Source: Clostridium muellerianum
GTDB lineage: Bacteria; Bacillota; Clostridia; Clostridiales; Clostridiaceae
Direction of reading: 5' to 3'
DNA length: 64,000 nucleotides
Assembly (NCBI RefSeq): GCF_012926525.1
Contig: NZ_JABBNI010000067.1
Span: forward strand, 168,395-232,394
In this document: positions 18,051-26,772 of the stretch, one piece after another
How the letters are laid out: every line of letters begins with the position of its first letter
Numbering within the stretch: position 1 is the stretch's first letter
Notes under the pieces: generated by a model
The model's database searches: none
What the model was told of the DNA's origin: nothing
The model's input: only the letters and a program-made list of their open reading frames with translations
Translations under genes and position numbers: made by a program

Positions 18051-19067
18051 TTATTTGAATTTAGCATGATAACTTTCTAATACTTCATGGATTTTTTCAA
18101 TGTAGGTTTCTACCATGTCATTTTTAAGCTTTTTATTAATCAAATATAAATAATTATTTATTGTATTTAAAGTTTTTTCTTCTGTATCTTTCAAATAATC
18201 ATTAATAATTAGCCTATGATTATTTAGTTTAAAATCTTCTATTAAAGTTTGTTCTCCCTTAGAATTTATAAAAAGATAAAGAGAGTTTTTTACTGCTGCT
18301 TTTTCTTTATAAATAAGGTCTTTAGTGTATAAATTTTTTACAATTAAATTTGCTGTTGAAGGAGACCAAAAGGCTAGAGAACTTAATGCCCTAGATGTAA
18401 CTCCAGGAAAAGCTTCAATTATCCATAAGGCTCTTAATTGAGGATAAGTTAAATTTAAATTTTTTAATAAAAGTCTATGATCATGTTCCATATGCAAAAT
18501 AAATATTCTTAAAGTGTTATAAAAAAACACAAGCTTCTTTAATTTTTTAGTTTCATCTTCAGAAAAATCAGTGTAATCTACTTTTAAACTTAGAGAGTTA
18601 ATTTTATTTACATATTGAAAAATATAATCCTTACCACATTTAATAACAATGTCTTTATAAAAATCTACAATATGATCAAGCTCTTTTTCAGAAAATAAAT
18701 TCATTAAATCAAAGAGATGAAAATTCTTAGATTTATTTTGTTTATTTATATTAATATATTTTTCTCCTTCTTCAGTAACATTTAGTTTATAAACTTTCTT
18801 ATTTACTGAATCTTCTTTTATAACTAATTTTTTGTCAACTAGAATTTTTAAAATATTAGTTACTGTAGGACATGTCCAATAACCTATAGTTGCAATCTTT
18901 CCTAGGGATATTCCAGGAAAGGCTTTTAATATCCATAAAATTCTTAGTTGAGGCAGCGTTATTCCAGTTTGTTCTACAACAGAACTATAATTATATTCTA
19001 TATTTAAAAAGCAATACCTGGATAAATTATAGAATGTATGTATATCAAGTGATTTTTTGTTTTTCAA
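18051..19067 (-). CDS. Tandem MarR-type winged-helix regulator (internal duplication)
   Basis: A 338-residue protein made of two consecutive MarR-like units. The first has LPQLRILWILKAFPG and YWTCPTVTNIL; the second repeats this as YPQLRALWIIEAFPG and FWSPSTANLIV about 170 residues later. Each unit has a wing and flanking dimerisation helices, so one chain may act as a ready-made dimer. ATG 19082 lies upstream of the GGAGGG site; TTG 19067, seven bases after that site, is the better start. It is divergent from the Ehr operon, and the shared 256-base region contains a direct repeat, so it probably regulates that operon. No ligand is obvious. Confidence 0.82.
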   Translation of the reverse strand: MKNKKSLDIHTFYNLSRYCFLNIEYNYSSVVEQTGITLPQLRILWILKAFPGISLGKIATIGYWTCPTVTNILKILVDKKLVIKEDSVNKKVYKLNVTEEGEKYININKQNKSKNFHLFDLMNLFSEKELDHIVDFYKDIVIKCGKDYIFQYVNKINSLSLKVDYTDFSEDETKKLKKLVFFYNTLRIFILHMEHDHRLLLKNLNLTYPQLRALWIIEAFPGVTSRALSSLAFWSPSTANLIVKNLYTKDLIYKEKAAVKNSLYLFINSKGEQTLIEDFKLNNHRLIINDYLKDTEEKTLNTINNYLYLINKKLKNDMVETYIEKIHEVLESYHAKFK

Positions 19068-19116
19068 TGTGAAGCCCTCCATAGTATAAGTTCAACATTT
19101 TCAGCTTGCTATTTCT

Positions 19117-19178
19117 AAAATATGCTGTGTTAAGTAAAAGTCAAATATATTGTATTTTCGACAATAAAGTGATATGAT
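19117..19178. promoter_or_regulatory. Back-to-back promoters of the MarR gene and the Ehr operon
   Basis: Minus strand: -35 TTGACT (19139-19144), 16-base spacer, -10 TATTTT (19117-19122), reading into the MarR gene. Plus strand: -35 TTGTAT (19150-19155), 17-base spacer, -10 TATGAT (19173-19178), reading into the Ehr operon and leaving an untranslated leader of roughly 135 bases. Assignment is by consensus only. Confidence 0.55.
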
Positions 19179-19194
19179 AGATTTCGTGTCGCAT

Positions 19195-19306
19195 TCTAAT
19201 ATTCGAATACTAACTATATTAAAAAATTTGGCATAATTAAATTTTAATACAAAAAATAAAAAAGTACATAGTTATTTTAATATTCGAGTGCTAATTATAG
19301 TAAAAA
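19195..19306 (+). repeat. Direct repeat in the Ehr operon leader, likely regulator site
   Basis: Two copies of a roughly 32-base sequence, at 19195-19226 and 19274-19306. Both contain TAATATTCGA followed by CTAA, then an AT stretch and a run of A. The first copy includes the palindrome TATTCGAATA; the second is degenerate there. Spacing is close to 80 bases. They lie between the divergent promoters and the first Ehr gene, so they are candidate operators for the tandem MarR protein. Confidence 0.6.
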
Positions 19307-19322
19307 AGGAGTGAAAAGTATT

Positions 19323-21107
19323 TTGTTATCAACATTTTTTTGTAATGGTGTTATGAACGATCCAATTTCTATATTTTTTGCAATTATAATTTTTGTAGTT
19401 TTTGCACCTATTTTTATATATTCAATAGGTTATACTGCGGAATATAAGGGTAAGTATTCAGTTAAATATAATTTTATGTTAATGCTTTTATTTGCAGCAT
19501 CAATGTTATGTGTAGTACTAGCACGAGATAGCATTACTTTTATTGTATTTTGGGAAGTTATGAGTGCTGTGTCATTTTTTCTTGTTGTTTATGAGTATAA
19601 AAATAAGGAAAATATAAGGTCAGGAATAATGTATTTTATAATGACACATATTAGCGGGTTATTCCTAATGATCATGTTTGCATTTCTATATAAATATACA
19701 GGCAGTATAAGTTTTGATAAATTTTATCAGTTGTCAAATGATTTTACAATAAGTCAAAAATATATAATTTTTACTTTTGCTATTTTAGGATTTGGTGCAA
19801 AAGCAGGACTTATACCACTTCACATTTGGCTGCCCAAAGCTCATCCTAGTGCACCATCTAATGCTTCAGCTCTTATGTCAGGGGTTATGCTTAAGGTTGC
19901 TATTTATGGATTAATAAGAGTAACTTTTACATTTATTAAAGTACTTCCTTTAAAAGCAGCTCTTTTATTAGTACTTTTAGGAGCAGTAACTGCAATTTTT
20001 TCAGTATTGAATGCATTAGTTCAAAAAGATATTAAAAAACTGCTGGCTTATTCCAGTGCTGAAAATATAGGAATAATAATTTCAACTTTAGGACTTTCTT
20101 TAGTATTTTACAATTTGAATTTAAATTCCTTTGCCAATCTAACTTTAATTGCAGCTTTATTTCATATATTCAATCATGCTATTTTTAAAAGTCTGCTTTT
20201 TGCTAGTGCAGGTAGTGTTTTATATTCTACAGGAACAAAGAATATGAACGAGTTAGGAGGACTTTATAAGAAAATGAAATTTGCAGCTATATGTGCTTTT
20301 ATTGGTACTGCAGCTATTTCAGCAATTCCTCCTTTAAATGGCTTTGCAAGTGAAATTTTAATATTTAAGTGCTTTATAATTGGAACTGCTTCAATTAAAG
20401 GTACGTGGACTGCATTAATCATTATAGGTTGTGGAATTATTATAGCGCTAACTAGTGGAGTTACCTTATATGCATCTGTTAAGAGCTTTGGAATAACTTA
20501 TCTTGGAGCACCAAGAAGTGAAAAAGCAATAAATGCACATAAAATTCCATTATCAATGAATATTGGGCTTGGAATTCTAGCTTTACTATGTATAGTTTCA
20601 GGAGTATTTTCACTTTTTATAATTAATTTAATATCAAAGGTTTCAAATTCAATTTTAAATACAAACTTACCTTTGATGAATAGTGAAATAAATAATGAAA
20701 TAATGATCGTATCCAGTATTTTTGTAATTATAACAGCTACTTTAGCCTTAATATCAAGAATGTTAAATAACAAAGAAACTACAGTAATAAAAGAAACTTG
20801 GGGATGCGGCTTTAATAATGTAAAGTCTAATATGCAATATAGTGCAAATGGACTAAGTCAGCCTTCAACAAGAATCTTTGGAAAAATAGTTGGATATGAA
20901 AAAGAAGTGAAAAATGGTTATTCAATATTATTAAAGGACAAGGTACTAGATAACATAGAGAAATACATTTACGGATTAGTAGTTAAGGTCGTTTATTATA
21001 TATCATTACGTGTTAGCAAAATTCATTTTGGAAAGATACAAGTATATGTGTCATATATTTTTGTTTCACTGTTAGTTACAGTTTTACTTGTTAACATGTT
21101 TATATGA
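19323..21107 (+). CDS. Ehr complex antiporter-like membrane subunit (HyfB/NuoL type)
   Basis: A multispanning protein of about 594 residues, homologous to proton-pumping subunits NuoL, HyfB and Mrp antiporters. The core signature KAGLIPLHIWLPKAHPSAPS, with its essential Lys and the following loop, is present, as are LLAYSS and HxxNHAxFKSLLF. It would translocate ions in the membrane arm. The frame extends to GTG 19311, but that overlaps the AAGGAG site; TTG 19323 is better spaced. First gene of a six-gene operon. Confidence 0.9.
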   Translation: MLSTFFCNGVMNDPISIFFAIIIFVVFAPIFIYSIGYTAEYKGKYSVKYNFMLMLLFAASMLCVVLARDSITFIVFWEVMSAVSFFLVVYEYKNKENIRSGIMYFIMTHISGLFLMIMFAFLYKYTGSISFDKFYQLSNDFTISQKYIIFTFAILGFGAKAGLIPLHIWLPKAHPSAPSNASALMSGVMLKVAIYGLIRVTFTFIKVLPLKAALLLVLLGAVTAIFSVLNALVQKDIKKLLAYSSAENIGIIISTLGLSLVFYNLNLNSFANLTLIAALFHIFNHAIFKSLLFASAGSVLYSTGTKNMNELGGLYKKMKFAAICAFIGTAAISAIPPLNGFASEILIFKCFIIGTASIKGTWTALIIIGCGIIIALTSGVTLYASVKSFGITYLGAPRSEKAINAHKIPLSMNIGLGILALLCIVSGVFSLFIINLISKVSNSILNTNLPLMNSEINNEIMIVSSIFVIITATLALISRMLNNKETTVIKETWGCGFNNVKSNMQYSANGLSQPSTRIFGKIVGYEKEVKNGYSILLKDKVLDNIEKYIYGLVVKVVYYISLRVSKIHFGKIQVYVSYIFVSLLVTVLLVNMFI

Positions 21108-21141
21108 TGACAGCATTCATTGATTTAAGGAGGTAAAAATC

Positions 21142-22071
21142 TTGAAGTACATAGCAATTAATTTTTTACAAAGTATACTTCTTATTATAGTAACTCCTCT
21201 TTTTATGGGTATTCTTAAAAAATTCAAGGCTATTTTAAGAGGATATAAGGGAAGTAGTATTTTTCAAGTATATTATGATTACCAAAAGTTGTTTAGCAAA
21301 GGAAGGATAAGGAGCAGTCACAGTAGTTTTATAACACAAATAGGACCTATATTAAGTTTAGGAGCTAGCATAACTGCTGTTTTTATGATTCCTACTTTTT
21401 TCAGCAGTGGAGAAACATACTTAGGAAGTTTGTTTCTTATTATTTTTATGATGTCTATTGTAAAATTTTTAAATACATTAATAGGATTAGATTGTGCCAG
21501 TACCTTTGGAGGAATGGGGACAAGCAGGGAGCTTTTCTTGTCAATGCTTGCAGAGCCAGTAATGTTTCTTACTATTATGTTTTTATATTTTGAAAATAAA
21601 TCCTTTAATATTTTCACCATATCCTTTAATAATAGTTCAGGAGCTTTTTATAGTATAGGACATATTTTAGCTGCAATTTCATTTTTTATATTGTTACTCA
21701 CGGAAAATGCAAGACTCCCTATAGATAACCCAGAAACTCATTTAGAACTTACTATGATACATGAAGCAATGATATTAGATTTATCAGGGACGGATTTAGC
21801 TTTTGTAGAAATGGCTTCACAAATTAAGCTCATGATATTTTTAACCATTTTTATAAATCTTTTTATGCCCTTTGGAGCAGCAACAACACTAGGTGCGGTT
21901 ACTATATTGAAGGCTAGTGTAATTTTCTTTATAAAGATTTTAGTTATTTTATTTGGTATTTCTATTATTGAAATTTCAATGACAAAATCAAGATTGTTTA
22001 GAGTGCCAGAACTTTTATCAGCAGCATTAGCTATTGCTATTGCAGCTATATCTTTAAACTATTTTTTATAA
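21142..22071 (+). CDS. Ehr complex NuoH-like membrane subunit (HyfC/HycD type)
   Basis: A 309-residue membrane protein with about eight helices, homologous to NuoH, HycD and HyfC, which anchors the hydrophilic module to the membrane arm. Family features seen: RGYKGSSIFQVYYD, FGGMGTSRELFLS with its conserved Gly-Ser-Arg-Glu, and ENARLPIDNPETHLELTMIHEAM with the quinone/coupling-loop acidic residues. TTG 21142 has AAGGAGG eight bases upstream. 34 bases after the previous gene. Confidence 0.92.
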   Translation: MKYIAINFLQSILLIIVTPLFMGILKKFKAILRGYKGSSIFQVYYDYQKLFSKGRIRSSHSSFITQIGPILSLGASITAVFMIPTFFSSGETYLGSLFLIIFMMSIVKFLNTLIGLDCASTFGGMGTSRELFLSMLAEPVMFLTIMFLYFENKSFNIFTISFNNSSGAFYSIGHILAAISFFILLLTENARLPIDNPETHLELTMIHEAMILDLSGTDLAFVEMASQIKLMIFLTIFINLFMPFGAATTLGAVTILKASVIFFIKILVILFGISIIEISMTKSRLFRVPELLSAALAIAIAAISLNYFL

Positions 22072-22129
22072 TTAATTATTAAGTGATTTAGCATAAGCTT
22101 TGAACAAGGTATAGAAAGGAGAATAAAAA

Positions 22130-22741
22130 ATGTTACAGCTTTTACTTGCTATTGTGATATTATCTGGGATTTTAATATGCGGACTTAGAAGAGTTAAGCT
22201 CTTAGTATTAAGCTTTGCATTCCAATCCCTTGCCATAACTTTTATATGTATTATTTTAGGATACAATACAAAAGAAGTTCATTACTACATAATGGGACTT
22301 TTAACCTTAATAATAAAGGTAATTATAATACCTTATATAATAAACAAATCTACTAGATATTTAAAAGTAAAAAGAGAATTAGATTTGATTATAAATGCAG
22401 TTAATTCCTTTGTACTTTCAGGTTTCTTTATAATAATTGTTTTTGCTTTCTTTAGAAATTATGATAATACTTATTTAAAAACAGCAGTGTTTCTGGCACT
22501 TGTTGGTGGAACCCTTATGATAGGTAGAAAAAAAGCAATTACTCAAATGATAGGTTTTTTAACTATAGAGAATGGGATTATTTTATTTGAAATGTCAGTA
22601 GTAAAGCTTTCACTTATTTTAGAAGCTTGGATGGCCCTAGAGGTTTTAATTCTTGCTCTTCTTATGGGAATAATGATATTTAATATTAATAAAACCTTTG
22701 ACACTATAAATACAGACTACCTTTCAAATTTAAAAGAATAG
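22130..22741 (+). CDS. Ehr complex HyfE-like membrane subunit (NuoK type)
   Basis: A 203-residue protein with about six membrane helices, matching HyfE, which contains a NuoK-like half. The acidic residue in TIENGIILFEMS in the middle of the second half corresponds to the buried Glu of NuoK. ATG 22130 has AAAGGAG. It lies between the NuoH-like and second NuoL/N-like genes, the normal hyf order without hyfD. Confidence 0.88.
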   Translation: MLQLLLAIVILSGILICGLRRVKLLVLSFAFQSLAITFICIILGYNTKEVHYYIMGLLTLIIKVIIIPYIINKSTRYLKVKRELDLIINAVNSFVLSGFFIIIVFAFFRNYDNTYLKTAVFLALVGGTLMIGRKKAITQMIGFLTIENGIILFEMSVVKLSLILEAWMALEVLILALLMGIMIFNINKTFDTINTDYLSNLKE

Positions 22742-22751
22742 AGGTGAGAAA

Positions 22752-24212
22752 ATGATATTATCTATATGTGCAACTGTATTTGCAGTAGTTATTTTATTAA
22801 ACATACTTCTTAAAAGTACTAAAGCAATATCTATTTTAACAATTTTAAATATGATTATGTTTGTAGCAGTTTCCATAATATTTTATAGAAATCTTAAATT
22901 ACAAGATTCACTTAATTTTTGTAATAATTTAATATACATAGATAATTTAAATATAATTCAGTTAATTTTAATAAGTACTATATCACTAGTTGCAGCAGTA
23001 TATTCTCATAAATATATAGGAGAAGAAATACATAGTGGTTCAATAAGTATTAATTTTGCTAAAATTTATTATTTCTTATTTAATTTGTTTGTATTATCAA
23101 TGATTGCAGTTGCAATAAGCAACAACATAATATTAATGTGGATAAGCCTTGAAGCAACCACTCTTTCCACAGCATTTTTAATTGGTTTTAATAGACATAA
23201 GCTTTCATTAGAAGCTGCATGGAAATATATTATTATTTGTTCTATTGGTATAGTACTAGGTTTGATAGGAATAATTTTATTTATTTATTCATCTGGAGAT
23301 CCTTCTAATAGGGTTTTAAATTGGACATACCTTGTTAAAAACTATTCTGTACTAAATAAGAGTATAGTTAAATTTGGTTTTTGTTTCATTTTTGTAGGTA
23401 TAGCCACAAAAGCTGGACTTGCTCCAATGCATACATGGCTTCCAGATGCTCACAGTGAAGCGCCATCTCCAATTAGTGCTATGATGTCTGGAGTGCTTTT
23501 AAATCTTGCACTTTATGTAGTTTTAAGATTTTATATAATAGTTAAACTCATAAGTGGACTAGAAAAAATGAAATACTTATTTATAGTATTTGGATTGATA
23601 TCTTTGATTATATCAGCCTTCAGTATATTGAATCAAAAAAACTATAAAAGGTTATTGGCTTTTTCTTCTGTAGAAAATATGGGAATTATTACATTAGGTT
23701 TTGGTATAGGCGGACCGATTGCTTTGTACGGTTCAATGCTTCATTCTATTATACATGCATATGGAAAGTCACTGTTATTTTTGATATCAGGCAATATACT
23801 AAGTGTTTATAAAACAAAACGTATAGATAGGGTAAATAATTTAATAAAAACAATGCCTATAAATTCAGTGCTTTTGATTTGCGGGGTTCTTGTTATAACA
23901 GGTATACCACCATTTCCATCATTTTTTAGTGAATATAATATACTTGCTGCATCAATAAAAAATGGTCATTATCTTGTATGTGGCACTTACGCTTTATGCC
24001 TTCTTATAGTTTTTGCAGGTTTTTTAAAAGTTTTTATTAATATGATATTTAGCGATGATAAGGACTTTAATACAAGAAGTGAAAAGGATAAGGAAAATAT
24101 AATTCCATTAATTATTATATTTTTTATAATAATTATTCTAAGTTTCTTCTCTAGATACGAAATAGCTTCATTAATTAATAAAGCTGTTTTAATTATTAAT
24201 CCTATGCAGTAA
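22752..24212 (+). CDS. Ehr complex antiporter-like membrane subunit (HyfF/NuoN type)
   Basis: A 486-residue second proton-translocating subunit. It has KAGLAPMHTWLPDAHSEAPS, the MSGVLLNLALY segment, and LLAFSS with a following HxxxHAxGKSLLF, all hallmarks of the NuoL/M/N family. An acidic residue in WISLEATTL matches the conserved Glu on helix 5. ATG 22752 with GAGGTGA, ten bases after the previous stop. With the first gene it gives this complex two pump-like modules. Confidence 0.92.
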   Translation: MILSICATVFAVVILLNILLKSTKAISILTILNMIMFVAVSIIFYRNLKLQDSLNFCNNLIYIDNLNIIQLILISTISLVAAVYSHKYIGEEIHSGSISINFAKIYYFLFNLFVLSMIAVAISNNIILMWISLEATTLSTAFLIGFNRHKLSLEAAWKYIIICSIGIVLGLIGIILFIYSSGDPSNRVLNWTYLVKNYSVLNKSIVKFGFCFIFVGIATKAGLAPMHTWLPDAHSEAPSPISAMMSGVLLNLALYVVLRFYIIVKLISGLEKMKYLFIVFGLISLIISAFSILNQKNYKRLLAFSSVENMGIITLGFGIGGPIALYGSMLHSIIHAYGKSLLFLISGNILSVYKTKRIDRVNNLIKTMPINSVLLICGVLVITGIPPFPSFFSEYNILAASIKNGHYLVCGTYALCLLIVFAGFLKVFINMIFSDDKDFNTRSEKDKENIIPLIIIFFIIIILSFFSRYEIASLINKAVLIINPMQ

Positions 24213-24242
24213 CAAGTTTATTAATAGAAGGATGTGAAAATA

Positions 24243-25823
24243 GTGAACATTGACTTATTTAAAGAAGAATTAAGCAATCTTAAATATAATAGTGAGATTA
24301 AAAATAAAAATGAGATTTATGTAGACGTTGGAATTTCCCATGTTAAATCGTTAATTAGCTTATTTTTAGTAAAATATAAATTGAAATTTATTGCGCAATT
24401 TTGCGTTGATAACAGTAATGAAGAAAATTTCCAAAATGATTTTATGATTAACATTATACTTTCTAATAGTAAGAAAAGGTATTTTGTAATAGTACGATAC
24501 AAGACCCAAGAAGAAATTAAAACTTTCCAGGATATTTTGTTTCAAAGTCATTTATTTGAAAGAGAAATGTGCGACTTATTTGGTTTGAAAATAAAAGATG
24601 GTATAGATACTAGGAAAATTGTTAAACATGAAAAATGGCCTGAGGATGTATATCCTTTAAGAAAAAGTTTCCCATATGGTGCTAAATTAGAAGAAAAAAA
24701 TGAAATTTCACCTTATAAATGTAAGGAAGCTTTTGGAGATGGAGCATATCAAATATCTGTAGGACCTGTGCATGCAGGTATAATTGAACCAGGACATTTT
24801 AGATTTAGTGTTATAGGTGAAGCTATTGAGAATCTAGAACTCAGGCTTAATTATAAGCATAGGGGAATAGAAAAGATTTGTGAAAATGTAGATGCAAATA
24901 AGCTTAATCTTGTATTTGAAAGAATGGCATGTGAATCCTCTGCAGCTTATGCTGAAAGTTATGCTCTTTTAGTTGAAAAGTTGTTATCTTATGATACACC
25001 TCAAGAAATAAAAGCATTAAGAGTAGTGCTTTTGGAATTAGAAAGAATATATAATTTCTTAGGTGATATATCTGGTATATGTGTGGATATTGGATTTAGC
25101 TATCCTGCTAAAAGGTTTGGAGCCTTTGGAGAACAAATTCACAAGCTTTGCGAAAGAATAACTGGAAGCAGGTTTATGAGAAATGTTATTATTCCCTGTG
25201 GTATAAATATAGATTTTACAAAGGAAGATATTGAAGATATTAAAAATACTTTAAATGGTATGAAAAAGAGAATGGATAAGATTATAGAAATCACATTGGA
25301 TTCTGTTTCTTTTTTAGATAGAGTTGAAAATACTGGGATAGTACGTAATAAAACTGCTAAAAAGCTTTATATGACTGGTATCATCGGAAGAGCTTCTGGA
25401 ATTAATTATGATGTTAGAAAGAGCTTCCCATATGAAATATATGGGATTCTAAAAAAGAATAATAATACCCTTGAAATTGGCGGGGTTTTTGAAAGGTACA
25501 AGTTAAAAATTAGAGAAATTTATGATGCTTATAATTTTATTTTTGATTCATTAGATCTTATAAATAAAGACATTTTAAAAACTAAAACTGAATTTAAGTT
25601 AATAGAGGAAACAGAAGCACTTGCTGCTGTGGAAACAGTAAAGGGTGAACTTATTGTGTATGGTAAGGTTGGTAAAGGTAATAAATTCAATAGAATTTAT
25701 TTTAAAACACCTTCTGTTACTAACTGGAATGGTTTAACCTATGCAGTGCTTGGAGAAATAGTACCAGATTTTCCTTTGTGTAATAAGAGTTTTAATATGT
25801 CTTATTCCGAAAATGATAAGTAG
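24243..25823 (+). CDS. Ehr complex large subunit (HyfG/HycE-like) lacking NiFe ligands
   Basis: A 526-residue fusion of a NuoC-like N-terminus (about 1-155) and a NuoD/hydrogenase-large-like domain. In true [NiFe]-hydrogenases the metal is held by R-x-C-G-x-C near the start of that domain and D-P-C-x-x-C at the end. Here the first motif reads ERMACESS (226-233) with a single Cys and no CGxC. The C-terminus reads FPLCNKSFNMS in place of DPCxxC. All four ligands therefore cannot be present, and no maturation-protease tail is seen. This defines an Ehr (hydrogenase-related) complex, which cannot make H2 by known chemistry. GTG 24243 is chosen over GTG 24234 because of spacing to AAGGA. Confidence 0.9.
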   Translation: MNIDLFKEELSNLKYNSEIKNKNEIYVDVGISHVKSLISLFLVKYKLKFIAQFCVDNSNEENFQNDFMINIILSNSKKRYFVIVRYKTQEEIKTFQDILFQSHLFEREMCDLFGLKIKDGIDTRKIVKHEKWPEDVYPLRKSFPYGAKLEEKNEISPYKCKEAFGDGAYQISVGPVHAGIIEPGHFRFSVIGEAIENLELRLNYKHRGIEKICENVDANKLNLVFERMACESSAAYAESYALLVEKLLSYDTPQEIKALRVVLLELERIYNFLGDISGICVDIGFSYPAKRFGAFGEQIHKLCERITGSRFMRNVIIPCGINIDFTKEDIEDIKNTLNGMKKRMDKIIEITLDSVSFLDRVENTGIVRNKTAKKLYMTGIIGRASGINYDVRKSFPYEIYGILKKNNNTLEIGGVFERYKLKIREIYDAYNFIFDSLDLINKDILKTKTEFKLIEETEALAAVETVKGELIVYGKVGKGNKFNRIYFKTPSVTNWNGLTYAVLGEIVPDFPLCNKSFNMSYSENDK

Positions 25824-25831
25824 GTGATGAA

Positions 25832-26587
25832 ATGAAGTTTTTATTAGATAGAATAAAAAATGGAAAAGATACAGTTAAAAATCCTCTTAAGGATAATCCA
25901 TATAGCTATGGAAGAATAGAAGTTTGTAAAGATAATTGTACAGACTGCGGTAAATGTGTACAGGAGTGTTTGGTTGATGCTATTTCCATTAAAAAAAATA
26001 CTGAACATAACAAAGTTAATATAGATAAAGCATTTGATATAGAATTAGATTTTAAAAAATGCATTTATTGTAATAATTGTGTTGATGCATGTCCATCTAA
26101 AGTATTAAAGAGCAGTAATGATTATAAAATGGCAAGCATTGAGATATTAGGACAAGAAGTTAAAGAAAAAATATACAGCAAATTTAAAAGATCCTTGGTT
26201 TTAAGATCTGTTGATACAGGGTCTTGTAATGGATGTATGATGGAAGTTGCTAATACACAAAATACCTACTATGATTTATCAAGATATGGTGTTAAGTTTG
26301 CAGCATCTCCAAGACATGCGGATGGAATAGTGGTTACAGGCCCTGTTACTTTAAACATGAAGGAAGCATTAATAAAAACTTATGATGCTATTTCAGATCC
26401 TAAGATTGTTATAGCAGTAGGCAGCTGTGCTTACAGTGGAGGTATATTTAAGGATGGATACAGCGTTTGTGAAGATTTAAATGAAATATTGAAAGTTAAT
26501 GTAGTTATACCAGGCTGTCCACCATCTCCACAGGCAATACTCTATGGAATGCTTAAAATTATGAATAAGGCATCTGAAAGAAAATAA
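25832..26587 (+). CDS. Fusion of 2x[4Fe-4S] ferredoxin and hydrogenase-small-subunit-like domain (HyfH-HyfI type)
   Basis: A 251-residue electron-transfer subunit. Residues 30-90 form a polyferredoxin with two cluster motifs (Cys36/39/42/46 and Cys77/80/83/87), like HycF or HyfH. Residues 115-250 match HycG, HyfI and NuoB, with all four ligands of the proximal cluster: Cys132 and Cys135 in CNGC, Cys199 in GSCAYSGG and Cys229 in PGCPPSP. In E. coli these are separate genes. The electron path from ferredoxin to the membrane arm thus looks intact even though the large subunit lacks NiFe ligands. ATG 25832 follows the previous stop by eight bases. The last residues and the stop are encoded by an inserted repeat element. 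Confidence 0.92.
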   Translation: MKFLLDRIKNGKDTVKNPLKDNPYSYGRIEVCKDNCTDCGKCVQECLVDAISIKKNTEHNKVNIDKAFDIELDFKKCIYCNNCVDACPSKVLKSSNDYKMASIEILGQEVKEKIYSKFKRSLVLRSVDTGSCNGCMMEVANTQNTYYDLSRYGVKFAASPRHADGIVVTGPVTLNMKEALIKTYDAISDPKIVIAVGSCAYSGGIFKDGYSVCEDLNEILKVNVVIPGCPPSPQAILYGMLKIMNKASERK

Positions 26588-26718
26588 CAAGTTCAATATG
26601 CGACGGATATTTTTTGTAAGACAAGTTCCGCAGATAGTTATTCTATCTAAGGGTTCTGTGGACTCAGTATTACAAAAAATAGACTAGCATATGGACTTGT
26701 TATTTTTTTGAAGATGCC
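26569..26718 (-). mobile_element. 150-bp inverted-repeat element (TTA-type MITE), copy A
   Basis: A near-complete palindromic element with ends GGCATCTGAAAGAAAATAAC and the matching CTTGTTATTTTTTTGAAGATGCC-type end; the middle forms a further hairpin (AGATAG/CTATCT). It is flanked by TAA on both sides (26566-26568 and 26719-26721), a probable 3-bp target duplication. Its reverse complement aligns along its length with copy B at 29531-29688. It inserted at the 3' end of the previous gene and supplies the last codons and stop. As RNA it would fold into one long hairpin and may act as a terminator. No coding capacity. Confidence 0.85.
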
Positions 26719-26772
26719 TAAATTAGATGAAGAGTAAATAATACAAAGTTAACAAAAATTATAATTTTGCTA

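Noticed and set aside
22072..22266. Minus-strand ORFs inside the Ehr, ECF and chemoreceptor genes
   Set aside because: These open frames mirror AT-rich hydrophobic coding sequence on the other strand and have no initiation signals.
19311..26587. Functional group 4 [NiFe]-hydrogenase or formate hydrogenlyase
   Set aside because: Subunit order fits, but the large subunit lacks the CGxC and DPCxxC metal ligands and no formate dehydrogenase gene is present.
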